From: an uncultured Acidobacteriota bacterium
GTDB lineage: Bacteria; Acidobacteriota; Terriglobia; Bryobacterales; Bryobacteraceae
NCBI GenBank assembly: GCA_902826685.1
Contig: CADEFT010000030.1
Location: forward strand, 37,544-101,543
Reading direction: 5' to 3'
DNA length: 64,000 nucleotides
Within the stretch, counting starts at the first letter, position 1, and every line of letters starts with the position of its first letter. The position numbers and the translations under genes are program-made. Of this stretch, positions 43,567 through 51,894 are shown one piece after another. Below the pieces are notes generated by a model, which saw only the letters and a program-made list of their open reading frames with translations, searched no databases and was not told the origin of the DNA.

Positions 43567-45986
43567 GTCGAAAACGCAATTTCGGCGCGGGATTCTTATT
43601 TTCCTCCGCGCTGGCGGTAAGTCTGTTCTGGAGCCCCTCGGTCCATGCCCAGAACAACCGTTGGATCGGGCAGTTTGGCTCCACCGCTCCGTTCCAGGAC
43701 GAAGCCTACGGGGTCAGTTCCGATGGCGGCAACGTCTATGTCGTGGGTAGCACGGCGGGCGCACTTTCGGGCGAAGTAAACGCCGGAAGCACCGATGGCA
43801 TCATCCGCAAATACAACAGCACCGGCGGCGTGCTGTGGTTCGACCAGTTCGGCAGCTCTAACAGCGACGCCGCCTATGGCGTGATCGCCGATCCCTCCGG
43901 CGCGTACGTCGTGGGCACGGTGGGCGGCAACCTGAACGGCCAGACCGGCCTCGGCCTTTCCAATGGGTTTATTACCCGCTACGACCCCAACGGCAACGTC
44001 CTGTGGACGCGCCTGATCTCGGTGCCGGGCGCTTTCACAAACGCCTTTGCCGTCGCCGCCGATGCAGGCGGCATCTATGTCGCCGGCGCCACCACCGGCG
44101 TGGTAATCGGAAGCAATGCCGGATCGCAGGATGTCTTTGTGCGCAAATACGACGCCTCGGGCAACGCGATCTGGAGCGTCCAGTTCGGCACCTCGCAGGA
44201 CGATCAGGCCCGCGCCGTCGCCGTCAACAGCTCCGGCGTGTTCGTCATGGGAACCACCGGCGGCGCGCTGCCCGGCCAGGTCAGCGCCGGATTCATCGAC
44301 GCCTTCGTCCGTAAACTCGACGCCAACGGAAACACCGTGTGGACGCGCCAGTTCGGCAGCGCTTCGGTGGATCTGCTGGAAGGTGGGGCCGCCGATTCCA
44401 GCGGCGTCTATGCCGGCGGAGCGACCGGCGGCGTCCTTGGCGGCGCCTTCCTTGGTGGAACCTTCGATGCCTATGTCCGGAAATTCGACAACGACGGCAA
44501 CGTTCAGTGGACCCGCCAGTTCGGCTCCTCCGGCTCCGACGCCGTCGAAGGCGTCGCCGTCGATGGAACCGGCGTCTATGCCGGCGGCCACACCGACGGC
44601 ACGCTGACCGGTCAATCGAGCGCCGGCGGGTCGGATTTACTCATTCAGAAGTTCGACCTCGGTGGCAATAACGTCTTCACGCGCCAGTTCGGCTCCTCCG
44701 CCGCCGACTTCACGCACGACGTCACCGTCGATGCGACCGGCGCGATTCTGGCCGGAACGACGCTCGGGTCGCTGCCCGGCGCGTCCCAGGGCAACGCGGG
44801 CCTGGGCGACGGCTTCGTCGCCGCGCTCACCAATTCCGGCGGTGGCGGTGGCGGCGGCTCTCAATTGCGCTTCGTGCCCGTAGTGCCTTGCCGCATCGGC
44901 GATACGCGCATCGCCGGCGGTGTGTTTGGCGCTCCTTCTTTTGCCGCCCAGCAAACGCGCGACGTCCCCATTCCTTCTTCGGTCTGTGGGATTCCGGCAT
45001 CGGCCCGCGCCTACTCGCTGAACGTCACCGTGGTGCCCATCGAGCCGCTGGCCTTCCTCACCGCCTGGCCTTCCGGCCAGAACCGGCCCGACGTCTCGAC
45101 GCTCAATTCCTTCCACGGCGGCGTGGTCGCCAACGCGGCCATCGTACCGGCCGGCGCCAACGGGTCCATCAGCATCTACGCCACCAACCGCACCGATGTG
45201 ATTGTCGACATCAACGGTTATTTCGACGTCACCAGCGCTCCCAATAGCTACGCTTTCTTTACCACCACTCCTTGCCGCGTCGCGGACACGCGCAACGGCC
45301 AGGGCTTCACCGGCTCGTTCGGGCCGCCGGCCATGGTGGCCAACGGCACCCGCAACTTCCCGATCTCTTCGGGCGCCTGCTCGGTTCCCGCCGCCGGCGC
45401 TTATTCGCTCAGCGCCACCGTCGTCCCGGCGAACCAGTTAGGATTCCTCACGCTCTGGTCGGCCGGAGCGGGGCAGCCCAACGTCTCGACGCTCAATTCC
45501 TTTGACGGCGCCATCGTCAGCAATGCCGCCATCGTGCCAGCCAGCGCCGGCTCCATCAGCGCCCTGGCCAGCAATCAGACCGATCTGATTCTCGACATCA
45601 ACGGCTACTTCGGAACGCCGGGTATCATCGGCGAGCTTTACTTCAATCCCATCACGCCGTGCCGCCTGGCCGATACGCGCAACCCGGGCAATAGCATCAT
45701 GGCGGCCCAGGAAACGCGCAATTTCACCGCCGCCGGCGCCTGTGGCGTGCCGGGCGACGCCAGGGCGTTCTCGATGAACGTCACGGTCGTTCCGCCGGCA
45801 CCGCTCAGCTTCCTCACGCTGTGGCCCGCCGGACAGGTTAAACCCTTCGTCTCCACGCTCAATTCGTTCCTCGGCCGCATCGTGGCCAACGCCGCCATCG
45901 TGCCCGCCGGCGCTAACGGGCAGGTAAGCGTGTTTACAACCGACGCTTCGCATGTGATTTTGGACATCAACGGATACTTCCGGTAG
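43563..45986 (+). CDS. Secreted beta-propeller protein with three C-terminal repeat domains
   Basis: An 807-residue exported protein; signal peptide ends ...SLFWSPSVHAQ. Residues ~30-430 are seven or so SBBP-type blades with the recurring phrases WTRQFGSS and GTGVYAGG. A Gly-rich hinge (SGGGGGGGS) leads to three copies of a ~115-residue domain, each starting PCRxxDTR and ending IVDINGYF or LDINGYF, with VSTLNSF in the middle. A four-base overlap with the nucleotidyltransferase gene implies coupled translation, which is odd for a sugar-activating enzyme and a secreted protein and may mean the protein is tied to the glycan. Function is unknown. Confidence 0.78.
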   Translation: MSRKRNFGAGFLFSSALAVSLFWSPSVHAQNNRWIGQFGSTAPFQDEAYGVSSDGGNVYVVGSTAGALSGEVNAGSTDGIIRKYNSTGGVLWFDQFGSSNSDAAYGVIADPSGAYVVGTVGGNLNGQTGLGLSNGFITRYDPNGNVLWTRLISVPGAFTNAFAVAADAGGIYVAGATTGVVIGSNAGSQDVFVRKYDASGNAIWSVQFGTSQDDQARAVAVNSSGVFVMGTTGGALPGQVSAGFIDAFVRKLDANGNTVWTRQFGSASVDLLEGGAADSSGVYAGGATGGVLGGAFLGGTFDAYVRKFDNDGNVQWTRQFGSSGSDAVEGVAVDGTGVYAGGHTDGTLTGQSSAGGSDLLIQKFDLGGNNVFTRQFGSSAADFTHDVTVDATGAILAGTTLGSLPGASQGNAGLGDGFVAALTNSGGGGGGGSQLRFVPVVPCRIGDTRIAGGVFGAPSFAAQQTRDVPIPSSVCGIPASARAYSLNVTVVPIEPLAFLTAWPSGQNRPDVSTLNSFHGGVVANAAIVPAGANGSISIYATNRTDVIVDINGYFDVTSAPNSYAFFTTTPCRVADTRNGQGFTGSFGPPAMVANGTRNFPISSGACSVPAAGAYSLSATVVPANQLGFLTLWSAGAGQPNVSTLNSFDGAIVSNAAIVPASAGSISALASNQTDLILDINGYFGTPGIIGELYFNPITPCRLADTRNPGNSIMAAQETRNFTAAGACGVPGDARAFSMNVTVVPPAPLSFLTLWPAGQVKPFVSTLNSFLGRIVANAAIVPAGANGQVSVFTTDASHVILDINGYFR
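44866..45985 (+). repeat. Three tandem copies of a ~115-residue domain
   Basis: Intragenic repeats at about 44870-45233, 45258-45615 and 45640-45980. Each encodes PCRxxDTR, a Cys near the middle (CGIP, CSVP, CGVP), TVVP, VSTLNSF, NAAIVPA and DINGYF. DNA similarity is also high, with the line CTCAATTCCTT recurring. Confidence 0.85.
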
Positions 45987-45993
45987 GTGTACA

Positions 45994-46007
45994 TAACGCC
46001 AGCGTTA
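45994..46007 (+). promoter_or_regulatory. Perfect dyad upstream of the nucleotidyltransferase/TIM pair
   Basis: TAACGC and GCGTTA with a two-base spacer lie 20 bp before the ATG at 46027. It may be an operator for the pair; no T-run follows, so a terminator is less likely. Confidence 0.4.
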
Positions 46008-46026
46008 ACACGACGCCTCAACCGCA

Positions 46027-47106
46027 ATGTCTTTGACCGAAGGTTCGCTCTCGCAACTAGACCGGCTTGAGCAGCGGCTCGGGTCCTCGTGGCGGTCTAT
46101 TCGCCAGGCGCGGGCCGATACGGAGACGCGGCGGGAACACCTCAGGGCGGGTTTCGCCGAGCACGGGTCGCCCGATACGACCTTAGTGGTCTTCGGATCG
46201 GTCGCTCGCCAGGAAGTGACTTCTGGCAGCGACCTCGATTGGATATTGTTGATTGATGGCCAATCCGTACCCGAGCATAAGGATCAAGAACGCAAGATCA
46301 AGCGCCTGCTGACCGAACTGAAATTCATTGATCCAGGCTCCAGTGGTGTCTTTGGGCGGATGGTGGGGAGCCAGGATTTGGTTCACAACATCGGTGGCGA
46401 GGACGATCTTAACTCCAATACAACCCGGCGTGTGCTGCTGCTTCTTGAATCCCATCCGGTAGGAAATCGAGAGGCGTACGATCGTGTACGCCGTCAGATC
46501 ATCCGCCGCTATCTTTGCGACGACCGCGGATTGACACACAGCGGACAGGATGCCCGCATTCCGCGTTTTCTCCTAAACGATCTCACGCGTTACTGGCGAA
46601 CCGTAGCAGTCGACTTTGTTTACAAGCAACGAACCGGCGATGACCGGAAATGGGCCCTTCGAAACGCCAAGCTGCGGATGTCGCGCAAGCTCATCTTTGC
46701 GGCCGGACTGATGCGTGTTTTTTTCTGTCACCTCGACTTGGCTGCCGAACAAGCCCGCTCAACATTGAAGGCCAGGCAGGACGTAACGCTGCTCACCGAT
46801 TACTTGTTCGAACAGCTTGCCATATCACCGCTGGATATCCTGGCGAAAGCGTGCAATGACTTCAGCATAGACAGCCATGTAGCCCGTAAAGTCTTCGATA
46901 ATTATGACCTCTTTTTAGGAATACTAAACGACACGAAGAAGCGACACGAGTTAGAGAACGCTGAGCGTCACGATGATCTAAGGAAATCCGCGGCTTGGCT
47001 TGAGATTCGCAACATTAGCACTCCGTTTCACGAAGGACTGGTTGAACTGTTCCTTAAGAGCCACGACGAACTGACCGATCTAACGATAAAGTACGGGATA
47101 TTCTAG
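46027..47106 (+). CDS. Polymerase beta-like nucleotidyltransferase domain protein
   Basis: A 359-residue protein with an N-terminal nucleotidyltransferase fold: VVFGSVARQEVTSGSDLDWI at residues 54-73 gives G57-S58 and the two metal-binding acids D69 and D71. A helical coiled region precedes it, and the remaining ~260 residues are mostly helical with many charged residues, without a recognised family. GC is lower than in neighbours: the counted line 46981-47040 is 52% GC against 72% for 45301-45360, suggesting recent transfer. The next gene begins within this gene's stop codon (TAGTG), so the two products are coupled. Possible roles include nucleotide modification of RNA, protein or a small molecule in defence or stress; no evidence chooses among these. 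Confidence 0.72.
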   Translation: MSLTEGSLSQLDRLEQRLGSSWRSIRQARADTETRREHLRAGFAEHGSPDTTLVVFGSVARQEVTSGSDLDWILLIDGQSVPEHKDQERKIKRLLTELKFIDPGSSGVFGRMVGSQDLVHNIGGEDDLNSNTTRRVLLLLESHPVGNREAYDRVRRQIIRRYLCDDRGLTHSGQDARIPRFLLNDLTRYWRTVAVDFVYKQRTGDDRKWALRNAKLRMSRKLIFAAGLMRVFFCHLDLAAEQARSTLKARQDVTLLTDYLFEQLAISPLDILAKACNDFSIDSHVARKVFDNYDLFLGILNDTKKRHELENAERHDDLRKSAAWLEIRNISTPFHEGLVELFLKSHDELTDLTIKYGIF

Positions 47107-47810
47107 TGCGTCCTATCGGTTTTTCGACAGGTGCGATCGCGCGAGGGGACTTTCGATCAGCCTTGGAAATAGTTCGACGGCACAACCTGGAGATTGTGGA
47201 GTTGTCCGCACTTCGAGCTGTCGAACTGCGGCCTCTGGTCGAAGCCATCTCCGAACTGGATCTCAAGCAATTCCGATTCGTGTCCATCCACTCACCCAGT
47301 AAATTTGCCCGGGAGGAAGAGTCCGGCATATTGCGTCTGCTTAGCCTTTTGGCCAGCCAGGGATTCCATATCGTTGCGCATCCCGACACAATTTTCACCG
47401 TTAGTAGATGGCGCAAGCTTGGCGACCGGTTGCTGATCGAGAACATGGACAAGCGCAAACCAATCGGGCGAACTGTTCCGGAACTTGAGCAGTTCTTCAT
47501 GGCGTTGCCCGACGCTCGTTTTTGCTTCGACATTGGTCATGCTAGACAAGTTGACCCAAGCATGACGGAAGCGGCGCTTCTGGTGGAAGCCTTTGCTGAC
47601 CGTCTTGCCGAAGTCCATGTAAGCGAGGTCAATACGGCAAGCCGGCACGATCCGCTGTCCCCAAACGCCGTTATGGCGTTCCGCGCTATCCTGACGGCCA
47701 TCCCCGAGCATATTCCCATTGTTCTGGAAACCTTGATTGATCAGGGACAGAGCGACATCCAGACGGAGATTCGCCGAGTTTACGAAATGTTCGGTGCCGT
47801 GGTTGTATGA
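47106..47810 (+). CDS. TIM-barrel sugar isomerase/AP-endonuclease-2 fold protein
   Basis: A 234-residue TIM barrel of the xylose-isomerase-like/AP endonuclease 2 superfamily. Potential metal ligands come in the expected order: His62 (SIHSP), His92 (VAHPD), Glu112 (IENM), Asp142 and His145 (FDIGHA), His171 (EVHVSE) and Glu208 (VLET), a nearly full set. The start is GTG at 47106, one base into the previous stop codon. Like its partner it has lower GC than the flanks. A role as a sugar-phosphate epimerase, a phosphohydrolase or a nucleic-acid nuclease is open; the tight coupling to a nucleotidyltransferase suggests that one makes and the other acts on a modified substrate. Confidence 0.8.
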   Translation: MRPIGFSTGAIARGDFRSALEIVRRHNLEIVELSALRAVELRPLVEAISELDLKQFRFVSIHSPSKFAREEESGILRLLSLLASQGFHIVAHPDTIFTVSRWRKLGDRLLIENMDKRKPIGRTVPELEQFFMALPDARFCFDIGHARQVDPSMTEAALLVEAFADRLAEVHVSEVNTASRHDPLSPNAVMAFRAILTAIPEHIPIVLETLIDQGQSDIQTEIRRVYEMFGAVVV

Positions 47811-47841
47811 GACTCCTGCAATCGGATCGCCGGCGCATCTC

Positions 47842-49155
47842 TCACCCCCGCAGCGCATTCCCCACCCGCACCCCCGCATAAATCAGCGCCAACAACGCCG
47901 ACCCCAGCGCCACCGTCCAGGCCGGCCACCACGTGAACTCGGGAAACGGCGACGTGTTCCGCCGCCGCGCTTCCATACTCGCAATCGCCGCGCACATCCC
48001 CAGTAGCGCATACAGCGTGGGCGCGAAGGTACGGGACAGGAAGAACGCCGTCACCAGGAAGATATACATCGACACCAGCAGCGCCTGGCTCCAGCGCCGG
48101 GTTTCATAATCGGCGGCATAACGCCCCTCGTCGTACACCAGCGCCCGCATCTGAATTACCGTAACGATCAACAATCCTACCCACAGAAAGTAAGCCGGCA
48201 GTCCCGTCTCAGCCGCACATAGCAAGAAAGAGTTATGCGCCGTCAGGCCGCCGGTTTCATCCAGATACCCTCGATAGCCCACGCCCCACAACGGCGAGCT
48301 TTTAATCATCTGGAATCCGTCCGACCATAACCCCAACCGGTCCGACCCGCCTTCGACCGAAATATCCCGCCCTCCCGTGAACGAGGAACTGAACCGCGCC
48401 AGCAGCGCCGCGCCCGCCACCACGCCCGCCGCGATCAATTTCGGATTGCCGCGAATCAGAAACCAACCGAGCGCCATCAGGCCAAGCAGCGCGCCTCGCG
48501 ATCGCGTCAGGTAGATTCCCGTCAGCAAAAGAGCGCCCACCGGCAGCACCACCAGATAGCTCAGCGCCTTGCGCCGCGGGTCCCACTGCAACAACAGAAA
48601 CGGCAGCAGCACCAGCAGGTATTGCGAAAAGTCGTTGGGATCGTTCAACACACCCAAGCCGCGCAGACGGTTGAGCACCAGTGCATCGCCGCCCGTTTCA
48701 CTGCCGATGCGCTGAATCATGACGTAAGGCGGATCTTCTTCGTCCTCGCCCGCGTCCTCGAATTCCCGGTATTGGCGGACGCCGGCGGTGAGCGTGATGA
48801 CGGCGCCCACTAATAGCGCAATCGCGAGAATGCGCAGACGCTTCATCGAATTGACGTTCAGGGCGACGAAGAAGAACGCCGCGACATCTGGAAGAAAGTC
48901 CTGCGCCGTCGCCGCCACTCCGCCAAAGTATCCGCGCGGCAGCCAGGACAGGATCACCAGCAGGACGAATCCGCCCAGCAGCCAGACTTGCGGCCCCGGG
49001 AACGGCCGCTTGATCGCGAACAGCGCGGGCAGCGTCGCCAGCGTCGTCAACACCGCCACCGTCAATTGCGGCCGGATCGCCGCCAGGGCGGGGAACATCT
49101 CCGGCAGCGCCATGTGGATCGACAGCAGATAGACGATCGTGAGAACGAATCCCAT
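47842..49155 (-). CDS. O-antigen ligase/polymerase-like membrane protein (Wzy_C type), copy 2
   Basis: A 437-residue protein with about 11 membrane spans and the ligase motif TAHNSFLLCAAETGLP in the large periplasmic loop (about residue 305-320). It is distinct from copy 1 at 25717-27219. It follows the flippase gene by four bases, so the two are one operon. Together with the flippase and the divergent glycosyltransferase it forms a second small glycan-assembly set. Confidence 0.82.
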   Translation of the reverse strand: MGFVLTIVYLLSIHMALPEMFPALAAIRPQLTVAVLTTLATLPALFAIKRPFPGPQVWLLGGFVLLVILSWLPRGYFGGVAATAQDFLPDVAAFFFVALNVNSMKRLRILAIALLVGAVITLTAGVRQYREFEDAGEDEEDPPYVMIQRIGSETGGDALVLNRLRGLGVLNDPNDFSQYLLVLLPFLLLQWDPRRKALSYLVVLPVGALLLTGIYLTRSRGALLGLMALGWFLIRGNPKLIAAGVVAGAALLARFSSSFTGGRDISVEGGSDRLGLWSDGFQMIKSSPLWGVGYRGYLDETGGLTAHNSFLLCAAETGLPAYFLWVGLLIVTVIQMRALVYDEGRYAADYETRRWSQALLVSMYIFLVTAFFLSRTFAPTLYALLGMCAAIASMEARRRNTSPFPEFTWWPAWTVALGSALLALIYAGVRVGNALRG

Positions 49156-49159
49156 GTCT

Positions 49160-50716
49160 TTAGTGTCCCGGCGCTCCCACCGGGCCCACCACGAATCCCA
49201 TCAGGGTGCCGGCCAGCCGGCGAATCCTTGCCGGTGCGGCGATGGTGAGGCGATCCAGTCTTTCGCGGTCGCTGCGGTCGAGCACTCCGGTCACCCGCAG
49301 CAGCAGCGGATATAGCACGGCGCCCAAAGCCACCTGCACCGCCAGCAGCGCCGCCGGGGGCAGGGAAATGTGACCCGCCGCCCACACGCCCAGGCCCATC
49401 CCCGCGCCACAGATCAGAATCCGCGCCAGCGCGCCCAGCGGAAGCTGGATGCCGAAGATTTGGGCCGCGCGAATCCAGATGCCGGCGATCGTGATCATCT
49501 GCGCCAGGCCGTTGGCCCACATCGCACCCTGCGCCGCGCCGCGTGGAATCAGCCATAAATCGAGCCCGATGTTGATCACCGCGCAAATCACGCCCCAGCC
49601 GATCAGAAAGCGCTGCTGCTCGGCCGCCTGCATCAGGTTCTGCACCGGATCGAGCAGCGGCTTGGCCACCGCGAGCGAGGCGCCGATCACCAGCAGCGGG
49701 ATCACCGGCAGATACTGCCGGCCGTACACCAGCGTAATCAGCGGGCCGCTGACCGCCGCCAGCCCGATCATGACCGGGGCCGCAAACAGCAGCGCATAGC
49801 GTGCCGCCAGCGCCGCCACGCGGTTCAATTTCACCCGGTCGCGGCCGAATTCGGCCATCATGTTGGCGCCCACCGACAGCGCAAACGATTTCGGCATCAC
49901 CAGAATGCGATCCACCAGCGTGAAGGCCAGCGAAAAGAACGCCACCTGCTTGGGATCGGAATTCATCATCCGCAGGAAGAAAATGTCGGAGCGGTCCCAC
50001 ACCACCAGATTGAGCGCCATCAGCGCCAGGCTCTCGCCGGAAAATCGCGTCATACGCTCCCGCAGCGCCGCCGGAATCGCGCCATCGGAGGCCCGCGGCA
50101 GCCAGCGCCGGGTGGCGATCGTCTTCAGCCACAACTCCAGCGCATACGCCGTCAGCTGCGCGCCCGCCACGCACACCAGCCCCCACCCCATCCACAATCC
50201 GAACGCGACCACCAGGCACTCGTAGAATGCCGCCAGAATCGAGGGCGCTACGTTGGATCGCATATCCTGTGCCGCCACGTTGGCATTGGATGGAATCAGC
50301 ACCAGCATGCGCGGCAGCACCGAAAGCACCAGCAGGCTCGACGAAGCGCGATAGGCCGGCTCGGACATGGTGAATACCAGGCACAGCCCCGCCGCCACCA
50401 GCACCGCGCCCGCAATGGCCTGCAGCCGGAACAGGTGCCGGTAAATGCGGTCGGCGGTCGCGGTGTCGCCCTGGGCCAGGTACTCGGCCATGTACTTGCG
50501 CGCCGCCACCGGGATGCCAACCGTGCCCAACACGCCGGTCACCGTCGTCAGCCACTGGATGTAGTTGAAATAGCCCAGATGCTCGGGCCCGATCAGCCGC
50601 GCCACCGGTACGCCGATAGCCAGCCGCTGCACCAGCGTAAACGCCAGTTCGAGCGCGTACCAGGCGGTGTTACCCGCTACGGTTCGCGTAGTTTCCCGAT
50701 TGCCGTGATGGGCCAT
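49160..50716 (-). CDS. Polysaccharide flippase (Wzx/MOP superfamily), copy 2
   Basis: A 518-residue protein with about 14 membrane spans; the N-terminus TAWYALELAFTLVQRLAIGVPVARLIGPEHLGYFNY is typical of Wzx/MurJ-like flippases. It would carry lipid-linked oligosaccharide across the inner membrane. Start ATG 50716; the stop is four bases before the O-antigen ligase start. Divergent from the glycosyltransferase at 50797. Confidence 0.87.
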   Translation of the reverse strand: MAHHGNRETTRTVAGNTAWYALELAFTLVQRLAIGVPVARLIGPEHLGYFNYIQWLTTVTGVLGTVGIPVAARKYMAEYLAQGDTATADRIYRHLFRLQAIAGAVLVAAGLCLVFTMSEPAYRASSSLLVLSVLPRMLVLIPSNANVAAQDMRSNVAPSILAAFYECLVVAFGLWMGWGLVCVAGAQLTAYALELWLKTIATRRWLPRASDGAIPAALRERMTRFSGESLALMALNLVVWDRSDIFFLRMMNSDPKQVAFFSLAFTLVDRILVMPKSFALSVGANMMAEFGRDRVKLNRVAALAARYALLFAAPVMIGLAAVSGPLITLVYGRQYLPVIPLLVIGASLAVAKPLLDPVQNLMQAAEQQRFLIGWGVICAVINIGLDLWLIPRGAAQGAMWANGLAQMITIAGIWIRAAQIFGIQLPLGALARILICGAGMGLGVWAAGHISLPPAALLAVQVALGAVLYPLLLRVTGVLDRSDRERLDRLTIAAPARIRRLAGTLMGFVVGPVGAPGH

Positions 50717-50796
50717 CCGCCGAACCTCAGTCTAACATTGAAGCCCGATATACGATCCGGCGGGAGGGTAATAGAACCAATAGGACTGGTTACTAA

Positions 50797-51894
50797 ATGG
50801 CCGCCCTGCGTTATCCTGTAATTCACTTGCGTATCGCCCACATCGTCGATGCCATGGACGTCGGCGGCAAGGAGATGTTCGTCGTCTCGCTCTGCCGCCT
50901 GCAGCGCGAAATGGGGGATGCTCCGGAAGTGCATTGCCTCGACCACGTGGGCTCCATGGGAGAGACGCTCGAGCGCGAGGGCTTTCCCGTCCATCTCATA
51001 CGCGCCTCCGGCCGCCTGGCCGTCTGGAACGAACTGCGAACGGCGTTGCGCGGCGTCCGGGTGGTTCATTGCCATAATGTGCAGGCGTCGGTGGCGGGCG
51101 CTCCGGCGGCGCGCCTGGCGGGCGTTCCCGTCGTGATCGGCACGCGCCACAACCTGGCCGCGCCGCCCTACCGCTGGAAACACGAACTGCAGTACTCGCT
51201 GATCATGCGCTGGTTCTCCAGCCGCACGGTCGCGGTGTGCGAAGCCGCCGCGCGCAATCTGCGGCGCCTCCCGCTGGCGCCCGCCGCCCGCATCCTCGCC
51301 ATTCATAACGGAGCGCAATCGCCGCCGCCGGAATTCACCGCCTCGCCCTTGCCCGTCAAGCAGGGATATACCTTCGTGCAGGTCAGCCGCCTGGCGCGGC
51401 CGAAGGACCCCGATACGATGCTGGCGGCGTTTCTCCAGGCTTCCAGCCGGCGGGAAGATCTGCGCCTGTGGATCGTGGGCGACGGTCCGCTGCGCCCAAG
51501 CGTCGAAACTCTCGTGCGGCAGCTCGGCCTCGGCGATCGCGTCACCTTGTTCGGCCAGCGCCGCGACGTCGGCGGCTTCCTGGCGGCGGCCGATTGTTTC
51601 GTTCTTTCCTCCCGCAGCGAAGGCGTTCCCATGGCGCAGCTCGAAGCCATGTCGCTCGGCCTTCCGATGATCGTTACCGATACCGGCGGCATGCCCGAGG
51701 TGCTGCCGCCCGGCGAAGCCTTCACCGCCGTACCCGCCGGCGACACTGGGGCCATGGCCGCCGCCATGCTGCGCGCCGCCGACCGCGCCGCCGAGCGTCC
51801 ACGCTGGGCCGAGATCGCCCGCCATCACTACCAGCAGCGCTTCACGCTCGGCCGCATGGCCGCCGACTACGCCCGTCTGTACGGACTCGCTTAG
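50797..51894 (+). CDS. GT-B glycosyltransferase (GT4-like)
   Basis: A 365-residue enzyme with IVDAMDVGGKEMFVV near the N-terminus, HCHNVQAS at about 90, VSRLARPKDPDTMLAAF at about 195 and the nucleotide-binding FVLSSRSEGVPMAQLEAMSLGLP at about 270. ATG 50797 lacks a clear ribosome site; a TTG at 50827 (LRIAHIVDAM) is a possible alternative. The stop overlaps the convergent TonB-receptor gene by four bases. It is paired divergently with the flippase/ligase operon and probably builds the same glycan. Confidence 0.88.
   Translation: MAALRYPVIHLRIAHIVDAMDVGGKEMFVVSLCRLQREMGDAPEVHCLDHVGSMGETLEREGFPVHLIRASGRLAVWNELRTALRGVRVVHCHNVQASVAGAPAARLAGVPVVIGTRHNLAAPPYRWKHELQYSLIMRWFSSRTVAVCEAAARNLRRLPLAPAARILAIHNGAQSPPPEFTASPLPVKQGYTFVQVSRLARPKDPDTMLAAFLQASSRREDLRLWIVGDGPLRPSVETLVRQLGLGDRVTLFGQRRDVGGFLAAADCFVLSSRSEGVPMAQLEAMSLGLPMIVTDTGGMPEVLPPGEAFTAVPAGDTGAMAAAMLRAADRAAERPRWAEIARHHYQQRFTLGRMAADYARLYGLA

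Noticed and set aside
50735..50795. Imperfect inverted repeat TAGAACCA...TGGTTACTA between divergent glycan genes
   Set aside because: Arms match only over five bases; too weak to call an operator or terminator.
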